From Silene latifolia (lineage: Eukaryota; Streptophyta; Magnoliopsida; Caryophyllales; Caryophyllaceae), in contig NC_133538.1 in assembly GCF_048544455.1 (NCBI RefSeq), forward strand, positions 142,783,922-142,847,921: a stretch of DNA of 64,000 nt, given 5' to 3'. Below the pieces are notes generated by a model. It was not told where the DNA came from. It saw only the letters and a list, made by a program, of their open reading frames with translations, and did no database searches. Numbering within the stretch: the stretch's first letter is position 1; each line of letters opens with the position of its first letter. Position numbers and translations under genes: made by a program. Of this stretch, positions 11,109 to 21,524 are shown one piece after another.

Positions 11109-11721
11109 GGCCTTCCAGTATGTTGAATGAAGCTTCGATGTCCACTATTTGGAAGTTAACCTTTCGTTCGATTGGTCCCGTTGCTATGGTTAGGTTAGCA
11201 AGTCCTACCACTTTTCGTCGTGTACCGTCATATGCACGTACACCTTGATTTGTAGGAGTCCAGTCCGACTCCTTCATGCTTAGTTTGTATGCCGTTTTGA
11301 GGGGTATGACGTTGACCGCGGAGCCATCATCTACCAAGGTCATTGGCACATTCTTCTTTAGCAGGATGACGGTGATGTATAGAGCAAGGTTGTGACTAGC
11401 GCCAAAAGGTGGCAAGTCTTCATCTGAGAAAGTAATAGGATTACTTAGCTTCGGTGATTCTTGGAAGACCAAGTTGACTACATCTTCGGGAGTAGAGTTA
11501 TGTGCTACATTCAATTTGGCCAAAGCTTGCAGTAAAGCTTGGCGGTGCGGAAATGAGCTTGCCACTAGTTGCCAGACTGAAAGATCAGCCTTGGTTCTTT
11601 GTAATTGCTTGAGCAAATGATCAGTGGGGTCGTCTTCGTTGTCATTTGGTGTGATGACATTGGTTGGACCGTTTTGAGTGGTGTTTTGGTATGGACGACC
11701 CGAACGAGTTAGGTGATCCAC
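10918..11721 (-). pseudogene. Tat aspartic protease region
   Basis: Contains the retropepsin-like active-site segment MTLVDDGSAVNVIP and the following NILEG flap region, then loses the frame near 11110. The start is an internal ATG; coding continues upstream in this frame to about 11757, where it overlaps the gag stop in a different frame. The protease would mature the Gag-Pol polyprotein. Confidence 0.78.
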
Positions 11722-11756
11722 ATCTTGGTCTTTGCCATTTTGGACTATCTCTTTGA

Positions 11757-13376
11757 CTACGGAGTTTTGGTGAGATACTCGTCCTCATCATCATCGGCCC
11801 AAACCCCGTTGATTGCAGCTAGTTCTCTCATTCTTATGATGTCACTTTCTAGTTGTATGATTTGATCGACTAGCTTGTCGACCACGATGACTACTTCTTG
11901 CATAGTAGCATTTTGAGAGAAGATCAATGGTACACGTTCTTTAGGCGTTGCATTGGGATTGCGCAAGGTTGTTACCATGTTTTCTAGTTCCCACACTTGC
12001 CTATCTACACTCCTTGCCCATGCGATGAAGTCGGAAATGGTAGGGGAGATGGTAGAGTAGAGTCTTTCTTTCTCAATTGCATGAATTTCATTTTCGGTGG
12101 GAGAAATGAGATGTGAGCAATCTAAGGTAGATTCATCACTTGTAATCACTAGAACTCCAAGAGGATTCCGAGTGTTGTTGGGCTTACCTCCTGGTGGAAT
12201 TGGAAGTCGACCGTCTTCAATCATATCCTGAAGCACGTGTTTCAACTTGTAGCATTTTTCGGTGTCGTGCCCCTTGCCCCTATGGTATTCACAGTAGGAA
12301 TTTTCATCCCAAAACTTAGACTTTCTTTCGGGTTCGGGAGTAGGTCCAATGGGTTGGAGTTTGCCTTGCTTCATTAGCCTTTTTAGAGCGTTGGAGTATG
12401 TGTCCCCAAGGTTTGTGAATTTCCTTGGTGGGCTAGTTTTCTTGGATGGCTCGAGAAGGTTAACCTCGTCGGTCTTGCTAGTAGAGCCGTATGAACGACT
12501 TGTGGACCCTTGGTATCCTCGACCTACCGTTTTGGACAAGAGTCCTTTGCGGATGTCATCTTCAATTCGTGTCCCTAATACGGTTAAGTCCTTGAAAGTC
12601 TTGATATTTTGATATCTCAAATGGTTGGCATATATGGGCTTGAGATTGTCCACGAACTTCTCTACAAGAGTAGCCTCATCCGGGCGTTCAACTAATTGAG
12701 TACTAGTCTTCCTCCACCTACTTAGGAAGTCGGTGAATCCTTCCTTGTCATTCTGGGTAAGAACCTCTAGAGTGCGCATATTAACTTGGATCTCGGCATT
12801 ATCCGCGTATTGTTTTGAGAATTCGATCGCGGCGTCCTCCCAAGTAGCGACCTTTTTGTGGTCTAAAGTGTAGAACCATTGCTTTGGGATGGTGTCAAGA
12901 GATGAAGGAAAGATCCTTAAGAACATCTCGGGTTTGATGCCTTTGATAGACATGTAGTCCTTGAAAGCTCGGATGTGGTTCAAAGGGTTCTCGTGCCCCT
13001 TGAACTTAGGGATATCCGTCATGCTAAAGTTAGTTGGTAACTTGGAATTGACGGCTTCATACTTACGATTGTTTTCTCTGTAAATGTCATCCCCCTTAAG
13101 GTACATCAATTGCTCCTCTAGGTATTGGAGTCTTTTCTCAGCTGCGGTTGTTCCTAGGACGGGATTCTCATCTTTAGACTCGTCATCGGAAAATTGTAGT
13201 ACTTCACCTTTAATGGGAGGCAACTTTCCCTCCACATCAAAGATACGGCCTTCGATAAGCTCAAGGCGGTCATAGGTTTGTTCTTGGGTAATTTGCATTT
13301 GGGTTATCGCGGCTAGGATTCGATCATTACTTTCTTGAATTTGCTGGAGGTTCGTATCATCACTTGACCCAGGCAT
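11757..13376 (-). CDS. Tat gag (capsid and nucleocapsid)
   Basis: A 539-codon ORF. The N-terminal coiled coil (about residues 5-50) precedes a retrotransposon gag domain (IRAFKDYMSIKGIKPEM, then GFTDFLSRWR, about residues 130-275). A zinc-binding CEYHRGKGHDTEKC motif follows, typical of Tat/Ogre, and then an acidic C-terminus ending at LTKTP. It would form the virus-like particle and bind RNA. The stop at 11757 separates it from protease by a frame change, which could be natural or a mutation. Confidence 0.88.
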   Translation of the reverse strand: MPGSSDDTNLQQIQESNDRILAAITQMQITQEQTYDRLELIEGRIFDVEGKLPPIKGEVLQFSDDESKDENPVLGTTAAEKRLQYLEEQLMYLKGDDIYRENNRKYEAVNSKLPTNFSMTDIPKFKGHENPLNHIRAFKDYMSIKGIKPEMFLRIFPSSLDTIPKQWFYTLDHKKVATWEDAAIEFSKQYADNAEIQVNMRTLEVLTQNDKEGFTDFLSRWRKTSTQLVERPDEATLVEKFVDNLKPIYANHLRYQNIKTFKDLTVLGTRIEDDIRKGLLSKTVGRGYQGSTSRSYGSTSKTDEVNLLEPSKKTSPPRKFTNLGDTYSNALKRLMKQGKLQPIGPTPEPERKSKFWDENSYCEYHRGKGHDTEKCYKLKHVLQDMIEDGRLPIPPGGKPNNTRNPLGVLVITSDESTLDCSHLISPTENEIHAIEKERLYSTISPTISDFIAWARSVDRQVWELENMVTTLRNPNATPKERVPLIFSQNATMQEVVIVVDKLVDQIIQLESDIIRMRELAAINGVWADDDEDEYLTKTP

Positions 13377-14154
13377 CTTGGAAACTGGACAAGAGATCGG
13401 CGACGAATCAAAACACGATCGACCATTCTATCACACTTACTAAAAGAAGAAAGATTTGACTCATGAAGTGGGTGTGTGCCACTTGTGTTGAGTGAGTTTT
13501 GAAGAAAGACAAGGTCTTTGAAAATGTGTGTCCTAGTCAACTGTAGTGTAGTTGTAGGAGTGGACTCGAAGTGAGATTTTGAAATGGGCTTGTGGCCCGA
13601 ATTTTGACTTGACAAACGGACAGAGTTTTGACCGGATTTTGCGCTAATTAAAGGCCTACTTTTTCGAAATTTTTGATTGAAATTTGGGTTTTGATTTTTT
13701 GAAAATTCGTCATGGTTTTGTTTAGAAGTGGTGATCACGTAGGGTTTACACATTTATACAGGCATTATAACGGGATGCTGAGTGCATTTAGAAGGGTTTT
13801 GGTTTAAAGGGTAGGTTGCCATACCGAACCATCAAACCCGAAGTCTGTGGAGAGGCTCGTGCCAAACAAGAGTAAGGCCGATTCCTAGTCCATTTCCTCA
13901 AGTAGTGAAGGCCCTTGATACAAACAAGAGTAAGCATCATGGTATGGATGACGTCAATCGCTATCCATCCTTAGGCCCAAATAAGAATTAGGACCGTTTA
14001 GACGGGACGATTGGTCGAATGGGTTGGGTTGGGCCTAGGAAGGCCGAATTAAACGGTCTAGGAAGACCGAGTTATGAAAACCGACAATTGTCTTGTACAA
14101 ACTTATTCCCTAACCTTGTTCAAGTTTCACCCTTGGCTACACGTAAGTGTATTA
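13377..14154 (-). other. Untranslated leader between the Tat PBS and gag
   Basis: About 780 bases with no convincing coding region; a 146-codon ORF overlapping the gag start has no recognisable motif. Confidence 0.6.
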
Positions 14155-14172
14155 TCCCCAGCGGAGTCGCCA
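14155..14172 (-). other. Primer-binding site of the Tat element
   Basis: The minus strand reads TGGCGACTCCGCTGGGGA, three bases inside the LTR end. It is complementary to a tRNA 3' end finishing in CCA. Ogre-type elements are known to use a tRNA-Arg primer of this kind; the exact tRNA was not checked. Confidence 0.75.
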
Positions 14173-14900
14173 AACTGTGGACAGCGGGCCGCCCACGGGG
14201 GCGCTTGGCGAAGGGGCTCGAAAACAAGCGTTTGCATTTTGTATGGAGTCGCCACCAATTTTTATGGGAAATTGGAACCGTTCGAATACCTCATGTCATG
14301 TCAAGACATAAAGTAGTGACATGAACACTAAGCAATCGTTACCCTTAGCATTCTATGTCTAGAATGACTCTCGTGGATGCCAATGAACACGGGTGCTCAC
14401 GGAGATCTGGAGTAAGGGGTGAGGGTACGTATTAGGAAGCTCTTTTGATCGAACACCTAATCCCGCCCGCCTCGATAGCGGCCTCTACTAATGATTAGGG
14501 AAGTTATTCGTACTCGATATATCGTCGGCTATATGCATGCAATGCAACATCCATTGTTTAAATCCTAGCATGTGAGAATTAACTAAGTCGGTGAACAATT
14601 AGTTAGACATACAATTAATGTCGAAGTAGGATTTAATGTTCAATTACATGTGAAAACATACAAGAAATAGGATAAATACAATAACGATAAATTACAATAA
14701 TGAAAATTACAATAATTACATTGGATTAGGCGATTTATGTCGAAAATACCGCTAAAACGGATGATTTGATAAAAAAGAATAAAAGAATAAAAGGATAAAA
14801 CACGACGGATCGAAGGTGATAATACGAATAATAGTTAGTTTATACATAATCTAAACAAACTAGGTCAAGGCGTAAACGGAATTCGGGGACGAAATCACCT

Positions 14901-14966
14901 GGAACAAAGCGCAGAGACATGCGCCCTTTGGAAGAGGCGCAGCAGTTGCTGCGTCTGTTCCAAGGG
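14901..14966 (+). repeat. GC-rich hairpin repeat, copy 3 (LTR)
   Basis: AAAGCGCAGAGACATGCGCC followed by a GAAGAGGCGCAGCAGTTGCT unit and GCGTCTGTTCC. The second unit forms a near-perfect stem (GCGCAGCA with TGCTGCG). Confidence 0.7.
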
Positions 14967-15521
14967 TGAGTTCTGGCTGTGAAGCCGGAACTGCAAATCG
15001 TTAATATTAATTGGTAAATTAATGGATTGATTATGATAACTGACTCGGATGAAAGTGATTAATGGATTGTTTTACATATGAATATGTCATAAAACAGCAA
15101 AACATGGATGAGACGGAATTAAACGGATTAAGTATGTGAAGGGTCGATGTTAATTAATGAACAAACTAACAAACGATTAACTGATTAAACTAAACATGAT
15201 GAATTGAGGACGAATTAGTGATGAACAATAAATAAACAGATGCAAATTTATCAACAACGAATTCCGGAAACTCAATATGAACGAATTGAATCTCTAAAAC
15301 TCGAATTGAATATAATGACGAAAACCCGCAAATATGAATTATAAGGGATTTAAGTCGGACTTGATGACTAATTAAGCATGAGTGATGAATTATATACAAT
15401 ATACATATGATTTATAAATTACCGTGATGAAGAATTAAAGAACAAAACAAAAGGAACAATTTTGATACGAATTGCAGAGGACGGAGGAAGAAGAAAAGAA
15501 GCAGGAACTGCGGCAGCCTCA

Positions 15522-15583
15522 CGAAGAGGCGCAGCAGGTGCTGCGCTCCTCGAAGAAGAGCGCGCGATTCTTGCGTCTTTTCT
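15522..15583 (+). repeat. GC-rich hairpin repeat, copy 4 (LTR)
   Basis: CGAAGAGGCGCAGCAGGTGC followed by TGCGCTCCTC, then a diverged second unit ending TTGCGTCTTTTC. Same orientation as the other copies. Confidence 0.65.
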
Positions 15584-16036
15584 CGACGTCATCTCTCTCA
15601 CCGGAAATCCGCAAAAACAGGTTTTAAAGATGGTTTTAGAAATCGATTTTAATGGTGTTTCCGACATAAATCTTACAATTGTTGATACGATAAGTAAAAT
15701 ACAATAAATAAAAGAGGATTATACACCCTCAGACTTACATGTTGACGGAACGAGAAGAACTAAGAAGATCGATTAGTGAATGCTCGACGCGAACGTAAGG
15801 AAAGAGTGCCCTCGTGAGAGGAAAACGATTTAACAAGATTGATTAATTAGATTGATTGAGTGTAGTTGGTCAAATTGGTCGGTCATGCAACGGAGAGGCT
15901 GGTACCCGGAAAGATCCGAGCTTACGTGGTCGGAAGTCCAAGCACGTAGGCGCCAATTAGTAAGAACGAAGTCTAGAATGCAAAGGGAGAAGAGAAGGGC
16001 GGACACTCGCGTGAGAAATATGAGGAACGAAAGCTC

Positions 16037-16056
16037 CTATTTATACTAATCACGTG
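16037..16056 (-). promoter_or_regulatory. LTR core promoter: TATA box with a G-box
   Basis: On the minus strand TATAAATAG (16037-16045) lies just downstream of CACGTG (16051-16056), a plant G-box. It is about 560 bases inside the 5' end of the LTR, a plausible U3/R boundary for genomic RNA synthesis. Confidence 0.6.
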
Positions 16057-16140
16057 AAGGAATAGGGTTTCGGAGACTCTTTGGAAGTGAATCTCGGAAA
16101 GATATGAAAAAGATACGTAAATCATGCAAAGAAGGGCCTG

Positions 16141-16206
16141 GGAAGAGGCGCAGCAGCCACTGCGTCTCTTGGAAGAGGCGCAAAGACACTGCTTGCGTCT
16201 ATTCCC
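16141..16206 (+). repeat. GC-rich hairpin repeat, copy 5 (LTR U3)
   Basis: Two units in tandem, GGAAGAGGCGCAGCAGCCAC then TGCGTCTCTT and a second GGAAGAGGCGCA...GCGTCTATTCCC. It lies upstream of the LTR TATA box. Confidence 0.7.
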
Positions 16207-16745
16207 GTGGAGGTTTCCTCTGTTTAAGAAAGATTTCCGTGTTTAAGTTATGGTAGGACGGATTTAATTCGATTATCTTTTGAATATTACGGGATATTGT
16301 TTGCCAAAAGATAAAATTTGATAAATATGGAATAGAAATATCCGGAACATTCCAGAACATTCTGACTCGGGATTTAACTATCGAAAATGGAGACGGTTTT
16401 TGACCCGGACTCCGAATGTACTCTAATTACTGCCAAAACGACCGTATCGGCACGTAGATGACAACTAAGAGGTTGACATTTAATATTTGAGCAATCACTT
16501 GACGATAATCTTACGAACTGTCGCTAATCGTTCCGCGAATCAAACATGCGGCCCAATCATCACCGGGTGGTTTGCGAGGGGTGCAGAAACGAGGTGTCTA
16601 CAATAACCACACAAGAAGGAGAGCATTTACTCATCCTCAACTACCTGGCTTTCAACTTTAATCTATTTAAAGGAGCTGAGTTTGCTCCTTGAAACCCAGG
16701 AAAACTCAACTTCTTTCTTAACCCTCAAAAACACAACATCAACAA

Positions 16746-17864
16746 ATGTCAACAATGATTAACCCAAACAACACAGTGGTAATTGATGCCTCCACAAACA
16801 CTTCAACAAATTCGGGAACTAACTCTCTCACTATGGATCCCACGGATCCTCTCTACCTGCACCCTGCAGAGAGCACCCATCCAGTTGTAGTTGACACCAA
16901 ACTTTCTGGTATTGAAAACTACCTGGAATGGAAGAGGCAAATGGAGATTGCCATCTGCTCTAAGAGGAAACTAGGATTTCTAACTGGAGTTGTGAAGAAA
17001 CCCAAAAATGATGCATTCAGAGAAGCAGCTTGGGACACTTGCAACTGCCTTCTTATCACTTGGATCCTACACAATGTGGAGCTGCCTATCAAAAGGTCAG
17101 TTATGTACGTCAATACTGCAAAAGAAATCTGGGATTACCTGCAAAGTCAGTTCTCTGTGAGCAATGGAGCAAGGAAGTTTAGGCTCAACAGAGAGCTGGA
17201 TGAGCTATCACAGGGTGACAAATCTGTCTGTGAGTACTTCATAGAGTTAAGGATCTTGTGGCAAAGTCTTGAGATCATGTCAGACTGGCCACCAGTCACT
17301 CAAGTGACAGCTTAAACCAATGCTTGGTTGGATGCACAACTACAGGAGCAAGATGAAAGAAAGCTATTCCAATTCCTGAATGGTCTGCACCCTTCATACT
17401 CCACTATGAGGAGTCACATCCTGATGATGTCTCCCTTGCCCACTGTTGAAGAAGCAGCTGCTATTTTTCAACAGAAAGAAGCTCAAAGGAAAAATTACAA
17501 AGGAGTGGGAGACAAGATGGAGCTTGACAATTCTGCTTTCTATGGACAACATTCTGCTGGTCCAGGAACTATTCAAGGAGGACCCAAAGATGCACTTGGC
17601 TGTCCTATCTGCAAAAACAAGAGTCACTCTAAGGAGACATGTTGGAGAGTGGTTGGATACCCTGCTGATCACCCTGTGTCCATCCGTTTCCCTGAAAAAT
17701 CCCAAGAGTACAAGCAAAGGGGAGGATATCAAGGATCAGGACAAAGAGGAGGGTACCAAGGATCAGGCTCCAAACCAGGCAAGTCTGGAATGAACAAGGG
17801 CAAGTCCAAGTTCAACTACAAATCTGGAAAAATGAGTGCCAATGCCTCACTGGGAGATGCTTAG
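16746..17864 (+). pseudogene. Copia gag with internal stop
   Basis: Open from ATG 16746 with a UBN2/retrotran_gag-like fold (KLSGIENYLEWKRQMEIAI; TAKEIWDYLQSQFS). It is interrupted in frame by TAA at 17313-17315, then continues in the same frame to TAG 17862-17864. A CX2CX4HX4C zinc knuckle (CPICKNKSHSKETC) lies near 17606. Glycine-rich GGYQGSG repeats follow. The two stops make Gag-Pol untranslatable as one protein. Confidence 0.85.
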
Positions 17865-17912
17865 GGTGATGTTGGGGGAACCATTACTCTGACAACCCAG
17901 CAATTTGAGCAA

Positions 17913-19830
17913 ATGATGAGCAAGGGCAAAGGTGCAAGTCATTATCCTGAAACAGAGGATGAAATGGAAGCTAATTTCGCAGGTATGACATCCCTGAACT
18001 GTAACTACACATCTCACACACCACAAGAGTGGATCATAGACTCTGGGGCTTCAGATCACATGGTTGGTGATTTGAACATCTTGGACAGAGTCATCAAACT
18101 CAACAAAACATCAAAAATAAATCTACCACATGGAGAAACCGCAAATGTTTCTCACACAGGAACATACAGATTTGATAATGGACTGACTCTAAAAAATGTG
18201 TTGTGTGTACCTGCCTTCAAACACAATCTTTTATCTGTTCATAAACTAACTAGGGATGAACAATGCTTTGTGGTATTTTATGAAAATTTGTGTGTCATAC
18301 AGGACTTACAAACCAGGAAGATTAAGGGAATTGGAAGAGAGTATAAGGGTGTTTACTATTTAGTAAATAATGACAAGAAGTCACACCCTAGACTAGCTAA
18401 TGTTTCTTTGGGACTTGATAATTATGACTCATGTAATGATAGATTAGTTGGTAACTTTGCCAATCAAGGAAGTAGTTCAGGTAGCATAATTTTCAGACAG
18501 TGTAATGCTCCTGACCACCTATGTAATGATTTGCCAAAATTGAATGACAAGAACAAAGATCTTTGGCACTTGAGAATGGGTCATGCATCTGATAGTAAAT
18601 TAAAACTCATTCCTGGTATATCACAATCTTGGCTTAATGACCAAAGAATTTGTATAACCTGTTCTATGGCTAAACAAACTAAACTTCCTTTTCCCACTAG
18701 AACAGACAAGGCTGCAGAAATGTTTGACCTAGTACACATAGATATCTGGGGACCATATAGAAAGGAAACAAGAGGGAGACACAAATATTTCCTGACCATT
18801 GTGGATGATTTTTCAAGAGCCACATGGGTGTACTTAATGAAACATAAGTCTGAAGCTTCTATCTTACTTGTGAACTTCTACAACTTTATCCAAAATCAGT
18901 TTGACAAAACTATTAAAACCCTTAGATCTGATAATGGATTAGAGTTCACAGAAGGAGCCAGTAAACAGTTCCTGCTGTCCAAAGGAATATGGTCTCAAAC
19001 CAGCTGCATAGATAGACCCCAACAGAATGGAGTTGTTGAAAGAAAACATAGGCACTTGCTTGAGATAAGCAGAGCCATCAGGTTTAGTTCAGGACTTCCA
19101 TTGTCTTTCTGGGGTGACTGTGTGATGACAGCAGCATACATTATCAACAGACTGCCCACTCCCTTACTTCAAAATAAAACACCATATGAGATGTTGTTCC
19201 ACAAGGCTCCTGATTACAGTAGGATGAAGGTTTTTGGCTGTCTCACTATGGCATACAATCCCAGCAGAGATAAAGATAAGTTTCACCCAAGAGGCATCCC
19301 ATGCATCTTTCTCGGCTACCCCTTGTCACAAAAGGGTTACAAGGTGTATGACATAGTGAATAAAACTATGTTCGTCTCCAGAGATGTGAAGTTCTATAAA
19401 TCCGTCTTTCCCTGCAGAGTCAAGAACTTTACCCAGTACCTCCCTTCACTGAAATCAGGCCATCAGCAGCTGAGTCCTAGTCAGCCCAACCATGATCAAG
19501 CATCTGACACCTCTCTTTTCCTTGAGACTGATGTCCCAGAGAACACTCAGCCAGATCTCCCTACATTGGAGAGTGAGCAGCCACCAGACAGTCCTGTCTC
19601 CATCTCTGCTGCTACCCCCACGGCCCAGCAGGGACAGGAGGGCTCCAGCATGGACAAAGGACTTCATTGTAAACAACCATGTGATGGCCCCTGCTATTAT
19701 TGCCAATGTAGCTCAACTCCACTTGTTTCAGCCTTTTGCAGGCCATGTCAGCACCATCACTGCCAGGAATCCTGATCCCCTTACCTTTGCAGAAGCTGTT
19801 AAAGACCCCAAGTGGATTCAAGCTATGAAC
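17913..19830 (+). pseudogene. Copia protease and integrase
   Basis: In the same frame as gag. Protease has WIIDSGASDHM. The integrase zinc region (LRMGHASDSKLK...CITCSMAKQTK) leads to catalytic motifs LVHIDIWGPY, LRSDNGLEF and QQNGVVERKHRHLLE, then the GKVFGC-like conserved segment (MKVFGCLTMAYNP). Around 19630-19650 the frame shifts by one; the true continuation is FAEAVKDPKWIQAMN in another frame, ended at 19830 by the nested insertion. Confidence 0.88.
19826..19830. repeat. Left target-site duplication (TGAAC) of the nested LTR element
   Basis: TGAAC immediately before the left LTR, repeated at 26375-26379 immediately after the right LTR. Five bases is the normal Gypsy/LTR duplication length. 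Confidence 0.9.
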
Positions 19831-21524
19831 TGATACGTGTCGTTAAGCGTATACAAATTAATAATTTATAATCCTATCTTAACCTCAAAAATAACAACGT
19901 AGTAAAGGATAAGTAGGGTCGATCCCACGGAGAGATTGGAAAATTAATTAACTATTAAGTACTTTTATTTACTAACTTACATATATACCATTTATTTACA
20001 TATTTACGGCTATTAACATTATGTACGATTAGGGGGGGGGGGGGGTTGTTTGTAGTTTTGAACTAGACTAATAGGACTAAATACTAAAGCTAGACGCGAA
20101 GTTAAATACCCCATTAAGCACATATTCTACTGGTAATTCTAGTTTGTGAACCGATTATTGTTTACGTCAAATCTCCATATCATTTATAGATTAACTGCGG
20201 AATTAAAGATAACAATAACTCCCTATCCTCTCTTAGATTACAACCGACCTGAACTAAGTCTAGACCGATTCTTAACTAACCGACCGATGTAAGTTTGTCG
20301 CACCCTACTAAAGACCGGATTAGAAGCATTATCAAACCAAGAAGACGTCATTAATCCAATTAATCCTTTAGTGTCGTCACTACCTAAAGATTAACTGACC
20401 AAATTTTACACCTAACTTAAACTAAACCTCAATTTGCAGAGATTTACCTAAACTAGTTGCTACTGGCATTATGCAACTCGAACTAAGCCTGAATCACATA
20501 ACTAGCATAGTTAACAATCTCAGGCTATAATAAGATAACAAATTATAAACTAAAATTGCAACCTTCAATTAAGAACGAGTAAAATTCCGGATACAAATAA
20601 CTGAAAGATTAACAATAAACAACCAACGGTTTCCAATACTAAAATTAATCAACGAAAATAAACCATAAATTGAATACAAGAGAGGTAGAGAGAACTTAAT
20701 TAGTGCCCGGAACTTGTAGTCGGATCATCGGATGTCGCACCTCAGAAACCGCCCCAAATTCGCTCTTACTCGATCGTGTGCTAAGACTCCGACCGGGTAC
20801 AGTCTCCTACGGCTCTCACGACCCAATTAGGTCTCAAATCGTCACACAATTTCGCTCAATTTCTATAAAATTTCTGGGTATTTCCTTCTTCGCCTCTCTC
20901 TTATTCTGACGGATGAAATAGGTATTTATACTGACTTTGGTATTATTCGGGATTGAATTTCGGAGAGATTTAGGATAGATTTTACAGGTAAACTATCCTA
21001 AGAAGATAGAATTTGAGATCCGAGATGAGATGGAATTTTCATCTTAGTTTGGCTGCTTCGCGTTGTTCCAGTAGCTTCTCAGTATATTGGTTTGTTCACT
21101 TTGTTGCTTGTTAATAAAATCACGCGCAAAGCCTTGATACAAGACTTAATTGTCTCGCCTTGTTACTTTAGTCCATCTTTTCTTCATGGGCTGCGTGAGT
21201 AATTAATTAAAAATTACGTACGTGCCTGCTTGCGTGCTTCTTTATTTCCAATGCTTCGCTTCTCATTTTGCTCTTTGGTCCGTTTTACACATACTCGAGT
21301 CATAATTTTGATCCATTAAGCGCGTCATTCAGCCCATTCTCTTCCGTCTTATAATCCGCTATATCAAAACAAACTAAATAAGCCCATTTGCATTTAAAAT
21401 AATAATAACAGTAATTAAATCTCGAAATTAACGAATATATAATAATTTATCTCAAATAATGCGAAAGACGACACTAACAATATACGGATATGGGATAAAA
21501 ACATATATAATTATGGGCTTATCA
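19831..21524 (-). repeat. 3' LTR of the nested LARD-like element
   Basis: Plus-strand TGATACGTGTCG ... GGGCTTATCA. It differs from the right LTR at only about ten places, including a longer G run at 20031-20044. It holds a 68-codon ORF on the plus strand present in both LTRs, with no recognisable product. A minus-strand TATAAATAC (20922-20930) is a candidate TATA box. Confidence 0.92.

Larger units (their letters stand above)
1..16602 (-). mobile_element. Ty3/Gypsy Tat/Ogre-type LTR retrotransposon, 3' LTR outside the window
   Basis: On the minus strand the order is 5' LTR (14176-16602), primer-binding site, untranslated leader, gag, protease, then RT, RNase H, a second archaeal-type RNase H and integrase. 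That second RNase H is the hallmark of the Tat/Ogre clade. To the left of pol lie two genes on the opposite strand and a tandem repeat, matching the known Tat habit of carrying extra, often antisense, ORFs between pol and the 3' LTR. I found no second copy of the 14176-16602 LTR to the left, so the 3' LTR should lie beyond position 1 and the element exceeds 16.6 kb. Frameshifts in the gag-protease, protease-linker and integrase regions show this copy is not autonomous now. Its right end cuts into a Copia element. Confidence 0.85.
14176..16602 (-). repeat. 5' LTR of the Tat element
   Basis: A 2427-bp LTR running on the minus strand from TGTAGACACCTC (right end, 16602) to CTGTCCACA (left end, 14176), directly followed by the PBS. 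It contains a TATA box and three copies of the GC-rich hairpin repeat. It has no coding region; the small ORFs in it have no motifs. Confidence 0.8.

Noticed and set aside
11721..11757. Programmed ribosomal frameshift between gag and protease
   Set aside because: No slippery heptamer or clear structure is seen; a mutation is as likely in a copy with other frameshifts.
446..16206. CRISPR-like spaced repeats
   Set aside because: The GC-rich units are kilobases apart and paired as hairpins; the DNA is plant nuclear.
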